Source of the DNA: Spisula solida
Taxonomy: Eukaryota; Mollusca; Bivalvia; Venerida; Mactridae
Assembly (NCBI GenBank): GCA_947247005.1
Contig: OX365949.1
Coordinates: 21,209,130 to 21,273,129, forward strand
Length of the DNA stretch: 64,000 nt
Direction: 5' to 3'
This document shows, one piece after another, positions 12,073-24,910 of the stretch. The translations under genes and the position numbers were made by a program. The number at the start of each line of letters is the position of its first letter. Positions within the stretch are counted from its first letter, which is position 1. The notes below the pieces were generated by a model. That model ran no database searches. It was given only the letters and a program-made list of their open reading frames with translations, and was not told the DNA's origin.

Positions 12073-12333
12073 CATATCGCTGGCTTAGATTGAGAAGGTC
12101 TTAGGTGCTACTTACGACCTTATAACTGTTATAAGACCCATGCATATTTAACATCTGCACCACAAGGCGTTTCTTATGAGCCTATTTTCTTGAAAATCGG
12201 AACTTGTCATGTTGACCAAAACGGAAGTTTAAAAAGCTTGTTTTTCCAAGAGTAGTTTTCAGAAATTTATTTCTTTTTCTCTCAAAATATCGATTGTGTC
12301 CTTACGACCTTCTAAATTTAAACCAGCGATATG
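12073..12333. mobile_element. MITE with CATATCGCTGG termini, copy 1
   Basis: The left end CATATCGCTGGCTTAGATTG is the near-inverse of the right end (…AAACCAGCGATATG). The interior GCGTTTCTTATGAGCCTRTTTT and TGAAAATCGGAAC blocks are shared with the copy at 30966-31205. The length is 261 bp and it is non-coding. Confidence 0.8.
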
Positions 12334-12573
12334 TTTACTCTTTGTTTATTAAAACAAAGTCCGCAATTAAATTATAGGCATTAATTCAACTGTTAACTTA
12401 TGAAAGTAGAAGGTTCGGGTACCAAGTTCGCACTATACTTAGAACATACATCGATCTGTACAAACAGCTGTTCTTGTATTGCATGAAATCATTGAAGGAA
12501 AACATTGTAAATGTAAAACAATTATTGCAGCTGTTAGCTGTGCATTATTGTAACTCGTATCATAGGCACATGG

Positions 12574-12765
12574 TTTCAAATTATCTGAGTGTACCCTATA
12601 GTTTCAAATTATCTGAGTGTACCCTATAGTTTCAAATTATCTGAGTGTACCCTATAGTTTCAAATTATCTGAGTGTACCCTATAGTTTCAAATTATCTGA
12701 GTGTACCCTATAGTTTCAAATTATCTGAGTGTAATCTTAGTTTCAAATTATCTGAGTGTTCCCTA
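12574..12765. repeat. 28-bp tandem repeat, seven copies
   Basis: The unit TTTCAAATTATCTGAGTGTA plus CCCTATAG recurs at 12574, 12602, 12630, 12658, 12686, 12714 and (shortened to 25 bp) 12739. The central copies look identical, so the expansion is recent. Confidence 0.95.
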
Positions 12766-12769
12766 TCTA

Positions 12770-14465
12770 GAAAGGAAGGTTGTGCAGCGGCCATGTTTAT
12801 TAGCCGCAACGAATATGATGTTACGAAAGCTGGTACCCAGTTTTTCTACAGTTGACACAGCAAACACGGATGCAAGTTCCTGTGATGTCATATCCGTTGC
12901 GGCTAAACATGGCCTATTACAAGTATCTATGAATTTGATCAATTGTTGTCTGTGTGTAAAGTCACATTAAGAGAAGTCATCACATTATTTACGAAATGTT
13001 TCATATGAACCACAGAAATATATCTTTGCCACAACATTCATATGTCCAGTGGTATGCACATCCCAAATATCTTATTAATGTTGTGACCTTAATCAAAGGG
13101 TACTGTATCATTAAAAAAAAGTAAAAAAAGAAAAAAATATATATCTAAAATATATATTAATTTCTGTAAACAACATCTTCATCAATGATACTTTTACCAT
13201 TTTACCTAAATAACCAAGCTTCACCATGTCCAGAAATCAGACCCCGTTTTCCAAAATTATCTCTCTTCTGTAATGATTTAAAGGGAAAGTGTATGGCAGG
13301 CCATACGACCATGTAATACGGTAATTTATCGTCGTTTTATGCAAAATTTCTAAACAAGAGATAGACAGATTAATAGGTATATACAATCGTAGAGTATAGA
13401 TCTCTGCAGGAGTCCGGAGTGTTTGTACAATACCACCATTCACATCCTCTATACAAGCCGAACTTTGACATTTACAAGTTTTGAGAGCTCGCCAAACTGT
13501 CGGTCTAAGTAAGCATTCCAAAGATATAACAGTCATACCGACATGATGCTAGCAATTGTTGTCAGAATTTTACTAACATACAATGTACAATGTAGACTAT
13601 TTAGAAGGCTTATCAGTAAACCGCGGTTACCGATGTACCTAACTTAGTAGGACCCTGACTCCCGACCATTAGAATGGTAGATACGGTCATTCTCGATCAC
13701 CAGCGTATTTCTTTGACTAAATGGTAGGTCTGCGAGTTTGACTAACCACTGAATGAACATAAGGATGTATCTGGCGGAACTTACCATTTTTTGTTCGCTT
13801 GAAGTGAAGTTTCAATGCGTGCTTTTACTTTTATGACAAGTATATATTTTGGGGCTAGCACTAAAACATAAACATTCAATGCATATTAACATCATCGCTG
13901 ATAAAAGAAATGTGGATGATAAACAATATGACAGGTTGATCATTCATTATTATGTTAATATCTAGATTACACCGAATATCAATATCTTTATTTCTAATAT
14001 TTATATTTATTGCTGAACGTTATGTGTGAATAATCTTGATTTGATTACCAAATAGCTCTGACCGGCTATACGTGGCGTCTGTATATTGGCAATGTTCCCT
14101 TTGCTTAATGTGTTTTAACAGTGACGAGGTAAATCTATTGAAAGTTGTGTTACTTTTATACGTAAATAAGTTGAAACAAGTCAAACTTCAAGCTGCTTTC
14201 AACGTTTCGACTTTAAAAATATCACTTTTATAATTTATCATGTTACATTTATAAAAATTCGCATCTTAAGGCCACCTACCATATAATTTAACCAATCTAA
14301 CCACGGTATTATAGCAGTGCACCTTTGGAAGGGGGGGGGGGGGTTGTCGCAACATAACAAAGTCGTAAAATGGTACAAAAATGTACTGGTTTATTTCCCT
14401 GATCGTGGTACCTTGTGTGTAACAACAGTTGTATAGCAACTTTATGGTTAACTGTTTGGATATTG
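12770..14465. other. Noncoding gap
   Basis: It contains an inverted pair of short CGGCCATGTTTATTAGCCGC-like blocks (12788-12812 versus 12893-12917 inverted), an A-rich run near 13112-13135 and a G13 run at 14331-14343. A 99-codon minus frame at 13237-13536 has no recognisable domain. Confidence 0.4.
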
Positions 14466-14469
14466 TCAC

Positions 14470-14690
14470 TTGATTTTAATCAAACTTGCACATTACTTGT
14501 ATCACAGCTCGGTTCCTTCATTGAACCGGATATATCCCAGTTTTGGTTCCAGAGTTACTGTCCCTGATTTATTATTCGATTTTAACTAAACTTGCCCACA
14601 GCATGTACCACCATAATATTTTGATATTTTCCTTGAACTGGATATATTCAAGTATGTGTGCCAGAGTTACAGCCCCTAAAAGGATCAGAA
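14470..14690. repeat. Two-copy diverged tandem repeat, about 112-bp unit
   Basis: ATTTTAATCAAACTTGC (14473) and ATTTTAACTAAACTTGC (14579) each begin a unit. Each unit ends in a CCAGAGTTACTGTCCCTGA or CCAGAGTTACAGCCCCTAA block. Confidence 0.7.
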
Positions 14691-14861
14691 GTTAGCGAAT
14701 TTGGTATCGTCTGTATGATAGAGGTTTTATCTGATACATGTATTTGTTTTTTATAAATTGTGCACACAACTAGCATTGATCACCATATGAGCTTGGTCCC
14801 TGTTCTAAAAGGGCAAGAAATAGAATATTTTGGTATGTTATGAAACTCTCATAGCTCAATA

Positions 14862-15096
14862 CGGGGTGTTAAAAAAGTTCGTTCTCAATGTTTTAGTTGC
14901 AATAGTTTATTTTTCTGAAGTCAGAAGAATGTATAATGTTCAGGTTAAAATCAAGAGAGTTCTACCTTTGTTCTGAGCTTTCAAGCTTCCTGTAAAGTTA
15001 CCAGTGAAAGAAATTAAAATTGTACACTGCATACTTAGCTCAGATAAAATTTAGGATGAAATATAAATTTTGGGAACAAACTTTTTTAACACCCTG
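14862..15096. mobile_element. Tc1/mariner-type MITE (GGGTGTTAAAAAAGTT ends), copy 1
   Basis: The left end CGGGGTGTTAAAAAAGTTCG and right end CTTTTTTAACACCCTG form terminal inverted repeats around about 235 bp. The interior (TCAGAAGAATGTA, CTCAGATnAAATTT) is shared with the copy at 44130-44371. TA precedes the left end. A third truncated end, AAGGTGTTAAAAAAGTTTGT, follows at 15105. Confidence 0.8.
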
Positions 15097-15144
15097 TTAT
15101 ATACAAGGTGTTAAAAAAGTTTGTTCCCATTAATGCATTAAAGC

Positions 15145-16460
15145 ATTTTGGCCTAACACGAGTCTGGCTTGCCATCCATCGACAGAGTTTCTGAGCCGTC
15201 AATCGTTAAACTCTAAGGAAATTCCACTTATTATATATTAGTCTATACTCTTTTAGACATACTTTTTTTATTAAAGGGTATAAACTTAATAAGTAGTGCG
15301 TATTTACAATGAAATGAAGTCAAGAGTTGTTAGGAAATTGCCAGACATTATTCCCTCTAGGTGACTATAGCATTCAATATGTCTTCTGTCCAAACTACCT
15401 TTAATCGTGTTACACCGGTAATATTCGTGAGAATTTTGTATAACCTCTCGTTGAAGTTTGTCTGATTGTTTGCGGTCGACTGAGAAAGTCTTAAATGCGT
15501 AGTCATTCGGGATTTTCACTGCCGCTAATTAGCCTATGACCTCCGTCTCCGACGGGAGTATTGTAGAATTCTACTTCGAAATAAAAAATAAAATTCCTAC
15601 AATTATCGACATGGGAATTTCCCTTCCAATTTTTTAATCCTCGGGTTTACCCTGCACGAACTTTTCCATTTACCACAAGCCATAAGCTTTTAGCGTACCA
15701 ATGGTTATGCTATTATAGTAATATATTGGCTGTATTTAGCAACGATGACTCACTATTTCCTTGTTGAAAGATTACAAAACTATCATATCATATTATCTTC
15801 TTATTTATGCATCAAATGATTACATTTGAATACGTACTTGAAATATATCTACACCTAGAGCTATAAAAGCAATCGACGATACATTACGACTATTAGGTAC
15901 CTATCGCAATCACTCTCAGCTCATTTCTTTCATTTAATCTTCAACATCTTCAAGTATATTCTCATTTAAAACTTCCCATCTGTTGAAAAAATGAGTCAAG
16001 TCAATGATTGTTTTATGTTTTTTCCAATCTGTTTATCATATAAATATTTACTTTCGGGTAGAAGCATGTTACAGAAATATCCAGGCTTGTTAAACTTATG
16101 TACAGTAAAACTCCATTTCCATGTTGTCAGGGGATTTTTAAGCTCGGTGGATAAAGCGAAATGTTTTATAAAGCACAATGAAATGCGCATACTATGTTAG
16201 GCTTATAATGTAATTATCAACATATTATATTATGTCATTATAACCTGGAGGATAAGGAATTTTACGCGATCCTCGACTACGGTATTGTACCGGAATGTAC
16301 GGTCTTTAACATTGTTCGTAAAAGACCATTCGGAACACCTCGTATAATACTTTTCTAGAATTATATTTGGTAAATTGCCAAGGAGTTCCTAATATTAAAA
16401 GACATGGGTTATGCTGAATGTCTTGACATAACCAATACAAAAATGAATCCCATAAAAACG
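15145..16460. other. Noncoding gap
   Basis: No coding region was recognised. A short inverted repeat lies around 16250-16350 (CGGAATGTACGGTCTTTnAC versus GTAAAAGACCATTCGGAAC). Confidence 0.4.
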
Positions 16461-16463
16461 TCT

Positions 16464-16756
16464 TGCACCTATCAATGTTTCCCCCAGGGGGAGGCGGCGG
16501 GCATACACGGGACTTTTGACTGAAGGATGTTCCCGATAGGTGAGCATTTGACAGACAGAATGGTGCCGAGTCCCGGGAAATAGACTTTGGCCGAAATTTT
16601 TATCCCGAGGGGTATTTAAAGCATCTCCCAGTGAGGGGATTTTGACAAATTGCCCTTGCTCTATGGGTGGGAATTTAGACTTTGAAAAAGTAATAATGTC
16701 AAATTCCCCTGGGTCCGCCCGCCGCTCCCCCCTGGGGGAAAACATTGATAGGTGCA
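16464..16756. mobile_element. MITE with TGCACCTATCAATG termini
   Basis: The two ends match over about 38 bp as inverted repeats: TGCACCTATCAATGTTT, then a C-run, AGGGGGAGGCGGCGGGC on the left, and the complement on the right (CCGCCGCTCCCCCCTGGGGG). The length is 293 bp. A 131-codon minus frame crosses both ends and the flank, and is a by-product of the GC-rich palindrome. Confidence 0.85.
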
Positions 16757-17099
16757 TAGACTCTCTGACAGGGGGCATAAAGTACCGCACATACGTATAA
16801 ACCCGAGTTTAGATGTTCAGTAACTGAAACTGAAAATGAATTCGCTGATGCTAGAAATTCGTTACACACGATTTCGTTATTGGGGTGCTTATTGTACGTA
16901 TGTAGAGTATCTCCACGAATCTACCAAGGAAAGGGGTAGACTGGAGGTAACAGGTAAAACATGTCATAACTAATCTTATTCATGTACACTATTGGAAATA
17001 GCCAATTAGTTTGTGTATATGAGATAATTAAACGTCTATTAAGGTTATGTGTATGTAATTATTTATACTCATTTTCCCGAGTATAAATATAATTAGTAT

Positions 17100-17330
17100 T
17101 GCTATATATTTAAATATGATTCGCATAAGTCGTACCCACGTTGATTTTGTAATTTCAAACTGTTACTATGAACCTTTATAACGTTTTATGAAGGGGTCAT
17201 AGTTAGTGCATGATGGGAAAAGCGATATTCATAAGCCGTACACAAATTTATTATTAATTTTGTAATCATTACCATTTCTAACAGTCATTATGAACCTTCA
17301 CAACCTCTCATGTTGGTGGTCAGAGTCAGG
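17100..17330. repeat. Two-copy diverged direct repeat, about 110-bp unit
   Basis: CATAAGTCGTACCCACGTTG (17125) and CATAAGCCGTACACAAATTT (17232) begin units that each continue with a TAATTTTGTAAT-like block and TATGAACCTTTATAAC or TATGAACCTTCACAAC. Confidence 0.6.
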
Positions 17331-17409
17331 TACAATCAGGATGAGTAATACAAGTTATACTTATAACCCTTTGGCATTGTGAACACTTGTGTACCTGTGT
17401 ATAAGAATT

Positions 17410-17613
17410 TCACAATTAACTGGTTCCCAGTCGTGGCAGGTCTTACATCAAATTACGTTGATTTTTTTTCCAAACGTGGAGAAGTTGCTGGTTGTAAACG
17501 GGTTAGTTTGTACTTGTACTGGTTCCAAGTCTTGGCAGGTCTTACGTCAAATTTTGTTGATTTTTCTCCACACGTGGAGAAGTTGCTGGTTATGAAAGGG
17601 TTAGTTTGGACTT
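17410..17613. repeat. Two-copy direct repeat, about 99-bp unit
   Basis: CTGGTTCCCAGTCGTGGCAG (17419) and CTGGTTCCAAGTCTTGGCAG (17518) start two units that both run through GGTCTTACNTCAAATT and CGTGGAGAAGTTGCTGGTT. The apparent repeated peptide comes from the DNA repeat. Confidence 0.8.
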
Positions 17614-18027
17614 GTTGGCCTGAATACAACTACATGAAAAGTGGTCCGGTCAATCTGCCGTTGCATACATGTTGTATAACTGGATACTCTTGATGAGATA
17701 TGACGTTCAATCTGAATGAACAAACAAATGAACCAACCAGAATCAATCGTTTTAGAAACTCCATAAAAGAAGACGAAATTTCGTCTCATAATTTATTTAA
17801 TTGACATTTTTATCTACATTTTTCGACGTGATGAACATTTCAATTACGCGACGTCGACTCTTCTGAACACGCAAATTATCCATTTCATTCCGAGTCTTTT
17901 TGCGGAAAATGGTAATAATATTACTTTCTTATCAAGCTACTTCATCTCAATTATCTTTGATTGACAAATGTATTATCATTCTTAAATTGGCGTAAATTCA
18001 ATTTTCAGTTCTTTCTGGAAACACATT

Positions 18028-18480
18028 ATACTTCCTTTTCTAAATCAAAAACGTCAGAAATTTCGTACTAGCTTTGATGTGTTATTTTCTCTTTCGTACA
18101 GGATTCATAATTTATCAAGACAACAGGCTTCTTATGTTCAAATACATTTTGATACAATGAGCGCACTTTACTTCCTTTTCCAAAACAAACAAGTCAGAAA
18201 TATATCTTTCGAGCATTGACAACATTCGATGTGGCATTTTCCTTTTCGTATAGGATTCATAATGTATTAACACAACATCTTGCGTTCAATGACATTAGGT
18301 GTGTGTAGCTGAAACAATGAGCGCATTCAGGCATACTTCCTATTCCAAAGCAAAAACGTCAGAAATATTGTGCAAGCTTTGACAACAATCGATGTGGCAT
18401 TTTCCTTTTTGTTGGATTGACAACCGGCTTCTTGGGTTCAATGACATTGGGTGAACGTATAGCTGATACAACGTGTGTGT
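18028..18480. repeat. Three-copy tandem repeat, about 150-170-bp unit
   Basis: Each unit has ATACTTCCTNTTCnAAA, AACGTCAGAAAT, a TTTGACAAC-like block, GATGTGGCATTTTCC, and GGCTTCTTNNGTTCAA. The copies have diverged by point changes and small indels. Confidence 0.75.
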
Positions 18481-18489
18481 AATATTGCG

Positions 18490-19600
18490 CAATCCTATCA
18501 CGTGGTTAATTGATATGTTCCGTACCCTGATGTAAGCTCAAGGTATACCAAACAGAAAAACGCAGGTTGGCATATTTCCATGCATTATTTTGTTGTAAAT
18601 GCAGCAACCCATGCGCTGCTAATTAATTCCTCATGAAACTATCTGGATAATCATTGCAGATTAATTTCATGTTGGATACAGACAAGATGTGGTAGAAGAT
18701 ATTTTATAAGCTCATCTACGGCTCACATCTGAGTCCGGGGTTCTTATAGTTCAGATAGTGTTGTCGTTCTGTTTCCGTCATCGCGTACGTCACCATCAAA
18801 CGTCATCTCCAACTAAACCACCGGACCAATTTCAACACAATTACATAGAAAGTTTCCTTTGGCTCCTCATGTTCTCTTTATATGGCTAAAACATCTTCCA
18901 ATCGTTGATCAGCATATATAGTTATCCACATTGTACAAACGGGTAAAAACCCATCGTGTGTAATCAGGTATTAACCTACAAATCATGGCGTACGACCGGG
19001 CAAAAAACCAACCGAGTACGAGAACAAACCCACAATTGGCGTGTATTTTTGTAAAAATCTTTAACCTGCTAACGACAAAGAGTTCTTATTCTCTGCTAAC
19101 GATGAGTATTTGTTGATGTTTACAGAATACAGCATGTGTTTAATAATAGATGATTATCTAGATTATCTACATAATGATAACTGATAACTTATCCACCGAA
19201 CAGGTGCTAGTAAGTAGCATGGTCATTGTTTCTGATGATTGTATATCTTCCACTTCATTTACTACTAATGAACACAATTAGGGCACCATTAGGGGCGTCT
19301 AGTCTTAATCATGCTGCACACATTCAGTCATTTAACCGTTCATTGCAAAGAGGAGGTAATATATTTACAAGTATTTTCATTAAACGGATCCGATAGTCGC
19401 CTTTGGGGTCGACCTGTTTCGGCGCATACAAGGTGACAACGCAACAATCGAAAGGAGTTGGGTACCAATATCGACAATCCGTTTGGCAATTTCGCATTTG
19501 ATGACCAAACTACACACATGGTTTGTATTTCTATGAATGAGAGTAAGGACAGATACTTCATCTAACATACTATGTTGCTAATTGGTTAAAGTTTAAATGG
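18490..19600. other. Noncoding gap
   Basis: No gene was recognised. The two minus-strand frames at 19340-19568 overlap each other in different phases and carry no known motif. Confidence 0.4.
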
Positions 19601-19611
19601 TAAGCTATACT

Positions 19612-19700
19612 TCAAAGGCCTTCAAGCCGGAGGTCATTGGCCTATTAGGCAGGGAGAACCGACTGGTCACGCACTACGAGTGTTTCAGTCTAAAGTAAAC
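19612..19700 (+). repeat. SINE family A tail fragment (copy A3)
   Basis: CTTCAAGCCGGAGGTCATTGGCCTATTAGGCAGGG-like sequence and the following ACTGGTCACGCACTACGAGT match the 3' part of the SINE at 11163-11510. The 5' part is absent. Confidence 0.65.
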
Positions 19701-19722
19701 AAAATGTAGCGAAAAGGTAACA

Positions 19723-20579
19723 ACAGATCGACCAGGGAGGGTAGCACTTCACATAAACAACCGATCCAACAGGGAAGATAGCACTTCACATAAACAACAG
19801 ATCGAACAGGGAAGATAGCACTTCACATAAACAACCGATCGAACAAGGAAGGTAGCACTTCATATAAACAACATATCGAACAGGGAAGGTAGCACTTCAT
19901 ATAAACAACAGATCGAACAGGGAAGGTAGCACTTCACATAAACAACCGATCCAACAGGGAAGATAGCACTTCACATAAACAACAGATCCAACAGGGAAGG
20001 TAGCACTTCACATAAACAACCGATCCAACAGGGAAGGTAGCACTTCACATAAACAACAGATCGAATAGGGAAGGTAGCACTTCACATAAACAACAGATTG
20101 AACAAGGAAGGTAGCACTTCACATAAACAACAGATCGAACAAGGAAGGTAGCACTTCACACATACAACAGATCGAACAAGGAAGGTAGCACTTCACATAT
20201 ACAACAGATCGAACAGGGAAGGTAGCACTTCACATAAACAACCGATCCAACAGGGAAGGTAGCACTTCACATAAACAACCGATCCAACAGGGAAGATAGC
20301 ACTTCACATAAACAACAGATCGAATAGGGAAGGTAGCACTTAACATCAACAACAGATCGAATAGGGAAGGTAGCACTTCACATAAACAACAGATTGAACA
20401 AGGAAGGTAGCACTTCACATAAACAACAGATCGAACAAGGAAGGTAGCACTTCACACATACAACAGATCGAACAGGGAAGGTAGCACTTCACATATACAA
20501 CAGATCGAACAGGGAAGGTAGCACTTCACATAAACAACAGATCGAACAGGGAAGGTAGCACTTCATATAAACAACAGAG
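19723..20579. repeat. 37-bp minisatellite, about 23 copies, with a 296-bp higher-order period
   Basis: The unit is about AGATCGAACAGGGAAGGTAG followed by CACTTCACATAAACAAC (37 bp). Variant units recur in the same order 296 bp apart: AGATTGAACAAGG lies at 20095 and 20391, each followed by the same CACACATACAAC and CATATACAAC variants. That is an eight-unit block duplication. The core CAGGGAAGGTAGCACT is the same box that occurs once in several dispersed repeats here. A run of similar peptides on the minus strand is a by-product. Confidence 0.95.
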
Positions 20580-23484
20580 CATTAAAGGCACAAAAAGAAC
20601 AATGTTCAAAATGCATGTAGTACTAGCTTCATTTCTTGCTAATTGGTTTAATATTCATAACTGTAACAACAATGTTACTTAAGGTATATCTGTGACCGAC
20701 TTTTATGATGACTCAGCGTCTTCATTTCCGTATGATCTTAGAAATGTATCAGATTCAGCCACCGGTATACGCCCGTACCCTTCCAAACAATAAAAGAATG
20801 ATACCGTTTTTTCATGAAACAGAGGGCATTCAACTGCAATATCTCTTTGATCTGATAAATCATGGTTCGTTAACTTGTATAAAACAAAACTCAAACACCT
20901 GTCTGACGTTATGTAATCATTCTAAGAGTGGTTGTTTTTATCAGTGCAAATCAATGTCGAAACTGCTCATTAAAATAGACAGAAATGTCGGTTATTATAA
21001 ACCTCCTTTGATGTAAAAAAATAATTGTACACATGTTCCAGCCATTGAGTGAGTATAATTTATCATAGAACTCGATGTGTATCTTCATCAAAGTCGATTC
21101 ATCCAAGTTTCTCCAACTTGAAAAATACTTCCTTGACTATATAACTTAATTTATTAAAGTACTAATGATCAAGGTATTCATCTTGTTTACCCGGAAATAA
21201 AATGTTATTATGTAAAGGATTTCAAGTATTGTCAGTATTGTTATCATATGGTAGCTGATTTATGCCATGTCGTATTAAAATTTTTCGCTTTGTCGCCACA
21301 ACAAGTCTTTCTTTGCACAATCTTTCTTGTGGTTGCTGCGATAGCCGAGTGGTCAAATGCTTTCTTACCTCGTATTGTTAAATGATGGCGCGGTACAGTA
21401 CGGTTTCAAATATCAAGACTGGAACCGAAATCGACATGAGAGCGTAGTAGAACATCTTAAAATGTAGCGGGACAAATCGCAGGGCAGTGTTTATGTGACC
21501 GGACTTTTTTTCAAGCCAATCGGCATACAAATACACCTTTAACCATTTACATAAATCAGAAAAAAATATGGATGGCGTCGGCATGTCCAAATCGCTTGAT
21601 ATTAAAGGCACCGACCGGTTTATGGCGGCGCCAATTAAGTTTTGAAAAGTGAAAATATAATGATCTGATATAAATGCCCGTAATATAATTATGTTGTAAC
21701 AGCTGGTGTCCCGACGTTGGTAGTTAAACTATCGAATGCTAACATTGATGATTCCATATACGTCTTCTAACAACAAGATTATCATGAAATATTTGAAGTT
21801 AAATGTATATTATGTGCCAATATTGACGATGAAACTGTGAAGTTTACAAATATAAGCGTCTGTATAAACAAACATGACACAAAATTTATCCTAAATTATC
21901 TAAATTCTAGATAAAAGTTTGCCAAGAAAATTCCAATCGTTGACGGATAGTTCAAATTTATGTTTTCGTTTTCTAAGATATTGGCTTTATCAATTGTTGA
22001 ATCAGAACTAATGAAATGTGTATGTTTAAGATGTATTACTTGATATTTGTGTCGAAACTCGAACTGTTTACAGTTTCTATGTGTTATTAAGGCCCCGTCA
22101 CACATAACGACTTTACTTTTTTGTGACTTCTAATGAAGTCTTACATAACAAAACTAATCACAACGTACATAAACGCTCACAGACGCACGCACCCATGCAA
22201 GGATTATTGCCTTTCTTGCCAATCTATTAGTTACAACATTTTTTGAAGAGGAAATTATGAGCTAATGTTAAATTCTTTACTGAGGCATTTCCTACGATTT
22301 CGATCGTTTAAATTAAGCGTAACTCCTCAAATATCCAGCAAAAAAACTCCCAACAGTTACCGAGAAAAGAATAAAACGAGTCAAAACAGTTGTCAATATA
22401 TTAGGCGTTGTCCAACAAGCTTGAATGAGTTGTCTCCCTTTGTATATTTATAAGTGATCGTGTTATAACAGCGGGTAAATTATTAATTATAATTTGAATA
22501 TATTTTTTGATCATTGAGACATATTTCTACACATTTTCAACTTATACATTTAGCTCACGAAATGTGCTAGTGGAGAAGAATATGCTACATGTATTGGAGA
22601 ATTCATTGAATTCTGTTATAGATTTACAAATTGCCAACATTTCAAGGACCTGATAGAAGTATGAAATATTAATTGTCTATAAACGTTTGATTTATTGATG
22701 TTTTGCAACTCGTAGAAGGTAATTAAGATCATCTTCAGATACGCTAATTACCTAGGCAAGCTAGTGCTTCAGATAGTAAATAATAAACTTAATTTGATTT
22801 CAAGTTTGTTCTAAACTTTATTATGATTCATCAGTATTTGTATTTGTCTTTATTTTTTAATTTGGAACGTTGCCCGAAATGTTTCAAAATGTTGTAAACT
22901 AAAATGAGTTGGCATTTCTTGTACAACTTGTAGTTATTATAACTTGAACGCAAGGAAACACCTACGCTTTGTGAAAAACTATGCCAACACCATTAAAATT
23001 GCTGAAACTGACTCATATTGTAAATATTTTCATGTTACCAATGGACGTTACGTTACGCATAACTGTAATACATGTAATAGTTTTCTAGTTTCTAGAAAGA
23101 TATATATTACTTCATGCGGCTAAAATGAACTATATAATATGCATGTACAAGCGTACAGTACACAAAATAAATACGAATACAGAAAAACTCCATAGAGCAA
23201 AATATTTCGGGAAACATAAATGTTGTTGTTGTAGAGAGGTTGCTGCATTGGGGAGCTAAAACGGATAGTAAATTGTTATGTTAAAAATGTTGAAAAATGG
23301 CCATGTTGTATAAAAGAGGTTGTTGCTCTACGGAAGGCCAGTCTGGAGTGGTTGTACTGTATACATATGTCACTCAATGCTTACAATGGAGCTGGCAACA
23401 GTGATAGTAACAATGTTAAGGGCCCTCTCATGTGAATTTGACTCTTTGAAGAACCATTTAATCAGCCGTTTACAATTGAAAGAT
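20580..23484. other. Noncoding region, no gene recognised
   Basis: A 103-codon frame at 20705-21016 and a 77-codon minus frame at 21378-21611 show no domain. At 21335-21412 a TAGCCGAGTGGTCAAATGC box-A-like string is followed by a weak CGGTTTCAAATAT box-B-like string. This may be a decayed tRNA-derived SINE head, but it is too poor to call a tRNA gene. Confidence 0.4.
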
Positions 23485-23740
23485 AGATAAGATAAGATAA
23501 GATAAAGTTTATTACCAATCAAGGGTCATATAACATGACATATAAATCACAGATAAAACAAAATGGGTTGAAACAAATAATAACATAACAAATAATTTCA
23601 AAAGTAAATAAGGCTTGATTTTGATTTGGTAACACAAATAAATAAGGCTAGAGGTCTAAAGAATCCTACCTCCCTTCATGCACTTGAAAAGCCGTAATTA
23701 TAAAATGATGGGAGATAGGATTAATTTGACGTTATTAATA
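23485..23740 (-). mobile_element. LINE-like 3' tail, minus orientation
   Basis: (GATAA)n at 23487-23505 followed by AGTTTATTACCAATCAAGGG is, on the minus strand, a 3' UTR end with AATAAA-type sequence and a simple-repeat tail. No coding part remains. Confidence 0.45.
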
Positions 23741-24788
23741 TTGGAAAAAAAGAGAGTAAAAGTTAAAGAGAAAATACATATTATAACTAGAAGATATAAC
23801 AAACGTATGCAAACGGTCTGTCAAACATTATTTTGAGTGAAACTGTAACTAAAACAGTTAAGATGGTTTTTCATAATATATACTGTAAACAGTTTTTCCG
23901 TGTGAGTGTTTATTTTGACTAATTTTGAGGGACGAACTTTTGAACATATTTGTATTGTTCAGACTTACATACATCTCAAATGCAGAACTTATTCCTTTCA
24001 CATTCCATTGACTGACCATTAAAGCACCTGTGAGTCGGTGAAGATTGTTCTGCGCGAATAGAACACCATTTATGTACAGTACTATGGGAATGAAAGAACT
24101 AGCACATGCATCATAATACATGTTATAGTTTATGTGGAAATCTCGACCTGTATGAAGTGGAAATGACGTCATAATAACAAGTGTGAATACGTCAATTATG
24201 TTTGAAGTAGCCTGCGTCAGACATTTAAAGCCTGATAAGCCCCATCTGGTATTAATGCGGATATGTTAAGTGAATTAAGAGGCCATTACTTGATTACTAG
24301 TCTATATTAATAACCTTTGTATACATTATAATGGTGGGAAAATAGAGCAGAGTATTGTGTATGTTATTTTCCCTTTACCCAGATAACTTTGAACCGTTTA
24401 TATGCGGAATAGTAAAACCTATAATAAGTTCAAGTTCAAGTCCTATATAAAACAATTTCTAGGACCACCACTGAGACGGTTGAAAGGTGGTTTTACTACC
24501 GAGTTATTTGTGTCAATGTTTAAGTTTCATGAATAACAAAACTGTGAACAAGATTTGAAAATGTTTTGGTTCCATGTCGTCCTAAAGCGTCTTAATAACG
24601 GTAAGGGATGTAACCGGTAACCAAGACTTAAAAAGCGTTCATAATGCCGACATATTATTGTCTTATTATAAGATGTTGCCCTTTTGCGACTATTTCACCA
24701 AGCACATTTCAAAAGGTGAAATAGTCACAAATAATACCGATGGAATCATTAACAATCAGACAAACTGTCTGAAAACACAAGTTGTGCG
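23741..24788. other. Noncoding gap
   Basis: No gene was recognised. A 104-codon minus frame at 23858-24172 has no known domain. A short inverted repeat (GCGACTATTTCACC at 24687 and AGGTGAAATAGTCAC at 24714) is the only structure noted. Confidence 0.4.
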
Positions 24789-24910
24789 TACTGGATAATA
24801 ATAATAATAATAAAGACTTTATTTTATGAGGAAACTCATTTGACAATTAAATTTAATGGCAATCTTCCATGAGATCCTCAACAATAAACAGTTAAACAAG
24901 AACACTAGTA
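24789..24910 (-). mobile_element. LINE-like 3' tail, minus orientation
   Basis: (ATA)n at 24798-24812 followed by AAGACTTTATTTTATGAGGA reads on the minus strand as a transcript end with AATAAAGTCTT and an (ATT)n tail. The same AATAAAGTCTTTATTATT form occurs in plus orientation at 57745. Confidence 0.5.

Noticed and set aside
13237..13536. 99-codon minus-strand frame
   Set aside because: No recognisable motif or repeat of codon pattern. Likely chance.
14331..14343. G13 run as a G-quadruplex
   Set aside because: A single homopolymer run without other G tracts nearby. It could also be a sequencing-length artefact.
16395..16790. 131-codon minus-strand frame
   Set aside because: It runs over both inverted ends of a MITE and its flanks. 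The composition is explained by the palindrome.
17379..17693. Frame with an internal peptide repeat
   Set aside because: The peptide repeat simply follows a two-copy DNA repeat and two frames show it equally.
19723..20579. Regular 37-bp repeats that superficially recall a CRISPR array
   Set aside because: Units are contiguous without unique spacers, the genome is eukaryotic, and the array is a minisatellite with a higher-order period.
20705..21016. 103-codon plus-strand frame as a hypothetical protein
   Set aside because: No domain, no splice or promoter context, and an opposite-strand frame of similar quality overlaps it. Length is within chance for this much sequence.
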